Shown here: positions 59,902 through 64,000 of the stretch, piece after piece
Layout: each line of letters starts with the position of its first letter
How positions within the stretch are numbered: position 1 is the first letter of the stretch
Assembly (NCBI RefSeq): GCF_030297015.1
Contig: NZ_AP028056.1
Span: 630,939 to 694,938 of the forward strand
DNA from: Brooklawnia propionicigenes
GTDB lineage: Bacteria > Actinomycetota > Actinomycetes > Propionibacteriales > Propionibacteriaceae
Reading direction: 5' to 3'
Length of the DNA stretch: 64,000 nt
The notes under the pieces: generated by a model
Seen by the model: the letters and a program-made list of their open reading frames with translations, nothing else
Told to the model about the DNA's origin: nothing
Databases searched by the model: none
Translations under genes and position numbers: made by a program

Positions 59902-60786
59902 ATGGCGTACGGTCCCCGGTCAGCCCCTCCCGATCCGCAGCGCCGCACCGGTGCGCTGATCGGAGTGGCGATCATCGCGGCGCTGGCGATCGCGATCGCC
60001 TCGATCGTGACCTTCATCGCCACCCACTCCGAGAGACTGGAGGTGCCGGTAGGGCCTGCTCAGGGCTGCCTGGTCACGATGGACGACTACACCACCACAC
60101 TGACCTGGGAGCAGTCGATCAACGCGTCGATCATCGTCGGCGAATCAATCAGGCGCGGGCTGCCGGCACGCGCCGCAACGATCGCGCTGGTCACGGCCTA
60201 TCAGGAGTCCGACCTGCGCAACCTCGACTACGGCGACGCCGACTCGGTCGGGCTCTTTCAGCAGCGCCCCTCCCAGGGTTGGGGAACCGTCGAGCAGATC
60301 ATGGACCCCTGGTATTCGGCCGGCAAGTTCTATGAGGCGCTGGCCAAGGTCGACGGCTGGGAGACCGGCGTGATCAACGATGTCGCGCAGGCGGTGCAGC
60401 GCTCGGCGCATCCCGAGAAGTACGCGCAGCATGAGCAGAAGGGACGCGCGTGGGCCAGCGCCCTGACCGGCTACTCCCCCGCGGCCATCAGCTGCATCGA
60501 CCGCGTGGAGAATCCGGCCAATGCCGCGTTCCTGACCGATTTCGTGGCGACCGTGTGGCCCGACACCGTGTCGGTGACCACATCGGAGACCGGCGGCCTG
60601 CTGCTCAGCACCGATTCGGAGACGACCTCCTGGGCCGTCGCCCAGCTGGCCCAGATACGCGGCCAGGAGATGGGGCTGGTGAGTCTGCAGGCCATCGATC
60701 AGACCTGGGCCGTGTCCAGTAACGAGTATGCGCACTGGCAGCCCGCAGCCGCAGCCGCAGCTCCGGTCGTCGTGACGCTGCGCTGA
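59902..60786 (+). CDS. hypothetical membrane-anchored protein, possibly lysozyme-like
   Basis: A 294-residue protein with one N-terminal membrane helix (residues 21-43) and an outside domain. The stretch ALVTAYQESDLRNLDYGDADSVGLFQQRPSQGWGTVEQIMDP (near 95-135) resembles the E-S...GLFQ-x-R core of lysozyme-like transglycosylases, with Glu in QESD as the candidate catalytic acid. The rest (from about 190) has no match I know. It starts 2 bp after dapD stop, so it is cotranscribed with dapD, which links it to wall precursor synthesis. Cell-wall cleavage is an inference from motif and context. Confidence 0.6.
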   Translation: MAYGPRSAPPDPQRRTGALIGVAIIAALAIAIASIVTFIATHSERLEVPVGPAQGCLVTMDDYTTTLTWEQSINASIIVGESIRRGLPARAATIALVTAYQESDLRNLDYGDADSVGLFQQRPSQGWGTVEQIMDPWYSAGKFYEALAKVDGWETGVINDVAQAVQRSAHPEKYAQHEQKGRAWASALTGYSPAAISCIDRVENPANAAFLTDFVATVWPDTVSVTTSETGGLLLSTDSETTSWAVAQLAQIRGQEMGLVSLQAIDQTWAVSSNEYAHWQPAAAAAAPVVVTLR

Positions 60787-60846
60787 GCCCTGCTCACCGG
60801 CGCAGCGGCCCGGACGAAGGCGGCCCGCTTCGCACCGGCCGGCGGT

Positions 60847-61947
60847 TCAGGCCAGCAGTCTCTCCGCCGCAGCCTGGACGCGCTCGTCGAGTGCGGTCAG
60901 CGCCACCCGGACGTGCTCGTCATCGCCGTAGAAGTCGCCGGGCGCGGCCAGAATGCCCCGCTGGGCGAGCCAATCGATGGTGGTCCGGCAATTCTCACCA
61001 CGGGTCGCCCACAGGTAGATCGATCCCTGCGAATGATCGATCCGGAAGCCGGCAGCGAGCAGCGCCTGCTTCAGCAGCCCACGACGACGGCCGTAGCGTT
61101 CCCGCTGAACCTCGACGTGATCCTGGTCACCCAGGGCAGCGACCATCGCGGCCTGAATCGGGGTGGGCACCATCATGCCGGAATGCTTGCGCACCTCCAG
61201 CAGTTCGGTGATCAGACCGGCATCGCCGGCCAGGTAACCGGCCCGGTAGCCGGCCATGTTCGACCGCTTCGATAACGAGTTGACCAGCAGAATGTTGTCC
61301 AGCGAACCCTCGCACAGGTCCGGACGAACCACCGAGGCGGGCTCGGCGTCCCAGCCGAACTCGCCGTAGCATTCGTCGCTGGCCAGCACCGCGCCGTGTT
61401 CGCGGGCGGTGGTGATCCAGCGATGCAGTAGATCGTCCGAGGCGACCGCGCCGCTCGGATTCGCCGGGTAGTTGATCCAGATCAGGGACGCACGGCCGTC
61501 GATCTCGTCCGGGTCATCGCACAGCTGCAGCCGGCAGCCGGCCAACCGCGCGCCGACATCGTAGGTCGGGTACGCGGTGGCCGGAATCACCACCAGATCG
61601 TCGGGTCCCAGGCCCATCTGGGTGGGCAGCCAGGCGACGATCTCCTTGGTGCCGATGACCGGCAGCACGTTGGGGTCGTCGAGCCCCTCCGCCTGCCAGC
61701 GCACCGTCAGGTAGTCGATGATCGCCGCGCGCAGGGCGGCGGTCCCCCAGGTCGTGGGATAGCCATGGGCGTCACTGGCACCGGCCAGCGCCTCGCGCAC
61801 GATCTCGGGCGTCGGGTCGACGGGCGTGCCGACCGACAGATCGACCAGGCCACCAGGATGAGCGGCAGCGGTAGCCTTGGCTTCGGCCAAGGTGTCCCAC
61901 GGAAAAACCGGCAGCTTCGCGGAGACCCGCGTCCAACGGCTGACCAC
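60847..61947 (-). CDS. dapC: succinyldiaminopimelate transaminase
   Basis: A 366-residue class I/II PLP aminotransferase of the actinobacterial DapC type. Seen are LSVGTPVDPTPEIV near residue 34, YPTTWGTAALRAAI near 57, WINYPANPSGAV near 157, SDECYGEFGW near 192 and the Schiff-base lysine in LVNSLSKRSNMAGYRAGY near 225. GTG at 61947 is placed 11 nt after the ferredoxin stop; the order fdxA-dapC is typical of actinobacteria. It aminates N-succinyl-2-amino-6-ketopimelate between DapD and DapE. Confidence 0.93.
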   Translation of the reverse strand: MVSRWTRVSAKLPVFPWDTLAEAKATAAAHPGGLVDLSVGTPVDPTPEIVREALAGASDAHGYPTTWGTAALRAAIIDYLTVRWQAEGLDDPNVLPVIGTKEIVAWLPTQMGLGPDDLVVIPATAYPTYDVGARLAGCRLQLCDDPDEIDGRASLIWINYPANPSGAVASDDLLHRWITTAREHGAVLASDECYGEFGWDAEPASVVRPDLCEGSLDNILLVNSLSKRSNMAGYRAGYLAGDAGLITELLEVRKHSGMMVPTPIQAAMVAALGDQDHVEVQRERYGRRRGLLKQALLAAGFRIDHSQGSIYLWATRGENCRTTIDWLAQRGILAAPGDFYGDDEHVRVALTALDERVQAAAERLLA

Positions 61948-61958
61948 CGTCGGCGATC

Positions 61959-62276
61959 TCAGGCCTGCGGCGGCAGCGCGGCCACCCGCGGCTCGTCCTT
62001 GTCGTAGACGCCCACCCGGGCGGCGCCACCGGGCGAACCGATGTCGTCGAAGAAGCGGGTATTGATGTCCAGCCATTCCTGCTGGTCATCGGGCAGGTCG
62101 TCTTCGTAGTAGATGGCCTCGGTCGGGCAGACCGGCTCACAGGCACCGCAGTCGACGCATTCGTCCGGGTGGATGTACAGGGAACGGGGACCCTCGTAGA
62201 TGCATTGAACAGGACATTCGTCAACGCAGGCGCGGTCTTTGACATCAACGCACGGCAGAGCAATGACGTATGTCAT
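61959..62276 (-). CDS. fdxA: ferredoxin, 7Fe type
   Basis: A 105-residue ferredoxin. The N-terminus MTYVIALPCVDVKDRACVDECPVQCIYEG holds the cysteines for a [3Fe-4S] cluster and the last cysteine of a [4Fe-4S] cluster. The second motif CVDCGACEPVCPTEAIYY (near 40-57) completes the pair. It transfers electrons at low potential; the redox partner is not encoded here. GGAGAT precedes the ATG. TATAGAAT on the minus strand near 62332-62339 is a good -10 for a message with a short leader. Confidence 0.95.
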   Translation of the reverse strand: MTYVIALPCVDVKDRACVDECPVQCIYEGPRSLYIHPDECVDCGACEPVCPTEAIYYEDDLPDDQQEWLDINTRFFDDIGSPGGAARVGVYDKDEPRVAALPPQA

Positions 62277-62397
62277 TCATGATCTCCTGTCAGGTGTGCC
62301 CGGTGACGGGCCGAGTCCGTTACCTCGCAGATTCTATACCCCCGGAATTAACAACCCCCAGGGTCGCGCGGTGAGCATGGCCTTAGGACATCGCCGC

Positions 62398-64000
62398 TCA
62401 GGGCTCGGCGGGCTCCTCCGTCGCCGGCTCACTCGTGGTGGGTTCCGGAGCCGGCGCAGGGGTGGGAGCCGGCTCCGGCTGCTTGCACTGGATGCGATCC
62501 ACCGGCGAATACCGCCAGAAGTAGTCCTGAGTGGTCGACTGCCCATTCAGAACCAGAATCCGTTGATAGCTGACATCGAACCCCTGGGCGGGACTCTGGG
62601 CGACGCAACTGGGGCTGGTGGAGACCCGGTCGCGCCCGTAGGTGTAGTTGGACAAGACCGGCTCAGTCGCGGTGACCGAGTCGAAGTACTGCGTCGACCA
62701 AACCCGCACGGTGAGCGAGCCTCTGCCTGCCGGTGACGAGGGGACGATATAGGCCTCCATCAGCACGCCATAAGGGGTGTCGTTGCGGAACTGCAGGTCG
62801 AGCACCCCCTCGTAGACGGTAGCTTCGCGTCCGGGCGGGTACTGGCTGAAGTACTGGGTATGGGGATGATGCTCGATGTCGGTCATGCCCGCGAAGAAGG
62901 CCGCGTTGTAGGTGGTGGTCGCCGATTGCGAGACTCCCCCGCCCACGATGTACTCGATGTGATCGCCGACCAGCACGCCCCCTGCGACATACCCGGTGGA
63001 CGCATTCCTCGGGCCGGTGGCCTTGGCCAGGCTGAACGTTTCGCCGGGTTTGACCAGTTCGTTGTTGATGCCGGCAGCGGCCAATCCGAGGTTGGTGTTG
63101 TGGTAGCCGGTGTTCGGGAAATAGGTGGTGAACTCGCCGACGACCTGTGTGATGCCGAGCGCCTCGGCGTCGGCGGTGGTGAACGTGGCCGGCACGTCGA
63201 CGATGTCCAGGTCGATGCCGCGTGGGGCGGGTTGGTCGATCACCGTTGCGAGCGCGGTGGCGAACTCGTCCTTGCCGATGCCCCGGCCGTCGACCGAGGG
63301 GACGACCACGGGCCGGCCGTCCTGCATCTCGACAGTGGCGTCTCTGCCCGCGACGATCGCCAGCGGGTCGCGGACCTCGGTGGCGATGTCATAGAGCTTC
63401 GGATAGTCGATCGTCATGGTGATGGTGCTGTCTGCTGCAACAAAGCTGATCGCTTGCGCGATGCGCTCGGCGCCGAGTTCGGCCTGGGCGTCCGGGGTGC
63501 GGACGGTGACCGGCTGCAAGACCAGTTCCAGCTGGTCGATGACCGGCTGCACCTCGGCGTCGGTGATTTCGGGCTCGGTGATCGTCAGGTCGGCTGCGAC
63601 GTCGAAGGGCTGATCGCGTCCATCGATTGGACGCTGCGCCGCCTGGTGGTAGGCGTTCGACACCGCCGAGACGGTCTTGCCGATATTCAGGCTGGTGCCC
63701 ACCACCATGGGTTCGTGGTGGATCGTGGCTTGGTCCAGGCTCAGCCCGGCGTCCACCGGATCGCGTTCGAAGTCGGTGGCGAGCCCACTAACGACGCTTG
63801 TCAACGCGGCTTTGTCGACATCGACGACGGTGCTGGTGCGGCCGCCTCCGGTGATCACCCGGACCAGCACCCGCGGATCCCAGGTGGAGCCGCCACCCGC
63901 CTGGTGCACGGTCGCCCGATAGTCGACCTGCAGTCCGGCGTCGGCCGGCAGGATCGCGACCGCCTGCCCGGCCTGTCCGGTGAGCGTGAACTCAGCCCGG
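62398..64000 (-). CDS. VanW family protein with putative peptidoglycan-binding domain, 5' end beyond window
   Basis: The reading frame runs to the right edge without a stop, so the start lies outside. The visible 534 residues hold putative peptidoglycan-binding segments (PG_binding_4-like, e.g. VDAGLSLDQATIHHEPMVVG near the right and YDIATEVRDPLAIVAGRD further in) and a VanW domain (NTNLGLAAAGINNELVKPGETFSLAKATG, GGVSQSATTTYNAAFFAG). The C-terminal 40 residues are Pro/Ala/Glu/Thr-rich. Such proteins are wall-associated in actinobacteria; their function is poorly known. It follows fdxA on the same strand in the leftward order. Confidence 0.88.
   Translation of the reverse strand, partial: RAEFTLTGQAGQAVAILPADAGLQVDYRATVHQAGGGSTWDPRVLVRVITGGGRTSTVVDVDKAALTSVVSGLATDFERDPVDAGLSLDQATIHHEPMVVGTSLNIGKTVSAVSNAYHQAAQRPIDGRDQPFDVAADLTITEPEITDAEVQPVIDQLELVLQPVTVRTPDAQAELGAERIAQAISFVAADSTITMTIDYPKLYDIATEVRDPLAIVAGRDATVEMQDGRPVVVPSVDGRGIGKDEFATALATVIDQPAPRGIDLDIVDVPATFTTADAEALGITQVVGEFTTYFPNTGYHNTNLGLAAAGINNELVKPGETFSLAKATGPRNASTGYVAGGVLVGDHIEYIVGGGVSQSATTTYNAAFFAGMTDIEHHPHTQYFSQYPPGREATVYEGVLDLQFRNDTPYGVLMEAYIVPSSPAGRGSLTVRVWSTQYFDSVTATEPVLSNYTYGRDRVSTSPSCVAQSPAQGFDVSYQRILVLNGQSTTQDYFWRYSPVDRIQCKQPEPAPTPAPAPEPTTSEPATEEPAEP

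Noticed and set aside
1-64000. tRNA genes, CRISPR arrays, insertion sequences and prophage genes
   Set aside because: I looked for tRNA-like cloverleaf starts, regularly spaced repeats, transposase motifs and integrase motifs and found none that I could support.

Overview
The window is high-GC, densely coded DNA from an actinomycete. Several traits point to Actinomycetota, most likely the order Propionibacteriales: DUF2510, DUF3117 and DivIVA-domain proteins, a GlgM-type glycogen synthase beside glgC, a GlnE/GlnA2 pair, an actinobacterial-type DapD, many GTG starts, and many apparently leaderless genes. The genus is inference. No rRNA, tRNA, CRISPR array, transposase or phage gene was recognised. 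One stable RNA gene, RNase P RNA, is present.

Bases 1 to about 20700 are mostly accessory catabolism. A cytochrome b and a CoA-transferase face a fumarate-reductase-like flavoprotein. Next come a DUF993 aldolase-like gene, a DctPQM TRAP transporter, a LacI regulator, an SDR dehydrogenase and a sugar isomerase-like TIM-barrel protein. A second unit holds a class II aldolase, a HAD phosphatase and a divergent HutC-type regulator. After the housekeeping glnA comes a third unit: a mannonate-dehydratase-like enzyme, an FCD-type GntR regulator and an MFS transporter. The dctP 5' end and the end of a leftward gene meet at 6258-6450 in what looks like a deletion junction.

Bases 21487-26483 hold a tightly coupled five-gene operon: DUF4956 membrane protein, VTC-domain protein, carbohydrate-binding lipoprotein, phosphodiester glycosidase, and a GT2-GtrA fusion. 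I consider it the best candidate for an uncharacterised system, probably assembling or decorating a phosphate-containing envelope polymer. cobT-cobU-cobS follow directly.

Bases 29000-64000 are mainly backbone genes: glnE, glnA2, map, galK, rnpB, an ABC exporter with a MarR regulator, a zinc-ribbon coiled-coil protein and an aminopeptidase P. Then come a CoA-ester lyase, MgtE-N/CBS and DUF1003 proteins, mrp, a DEAD-box helicase, tatB, dapA, an O-methyltransferase, glgC/glgM, DUF3117, dapE/dapD, dapC, a ferredoxin and a VanW-family protein cut by the window edge. The order recalls two conserved blocks of mycobacterial chromosomes (glnA1-glnE-glnA2-zinc ribbon, and fdxC-dapC ... mrp). The first appears interrupted by the accessory genes, and the second lacks sigE-rseA-htrA at its usual place.

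Regulatory features read directly from sequence include a textbook GlnR box before glnA, palindromes before the HutC, FCD and MarR regulators, a shared LacI-like palindrome, and a series of -10 hexamers 6-8 nt before start codons, often in back-to-back pairs.
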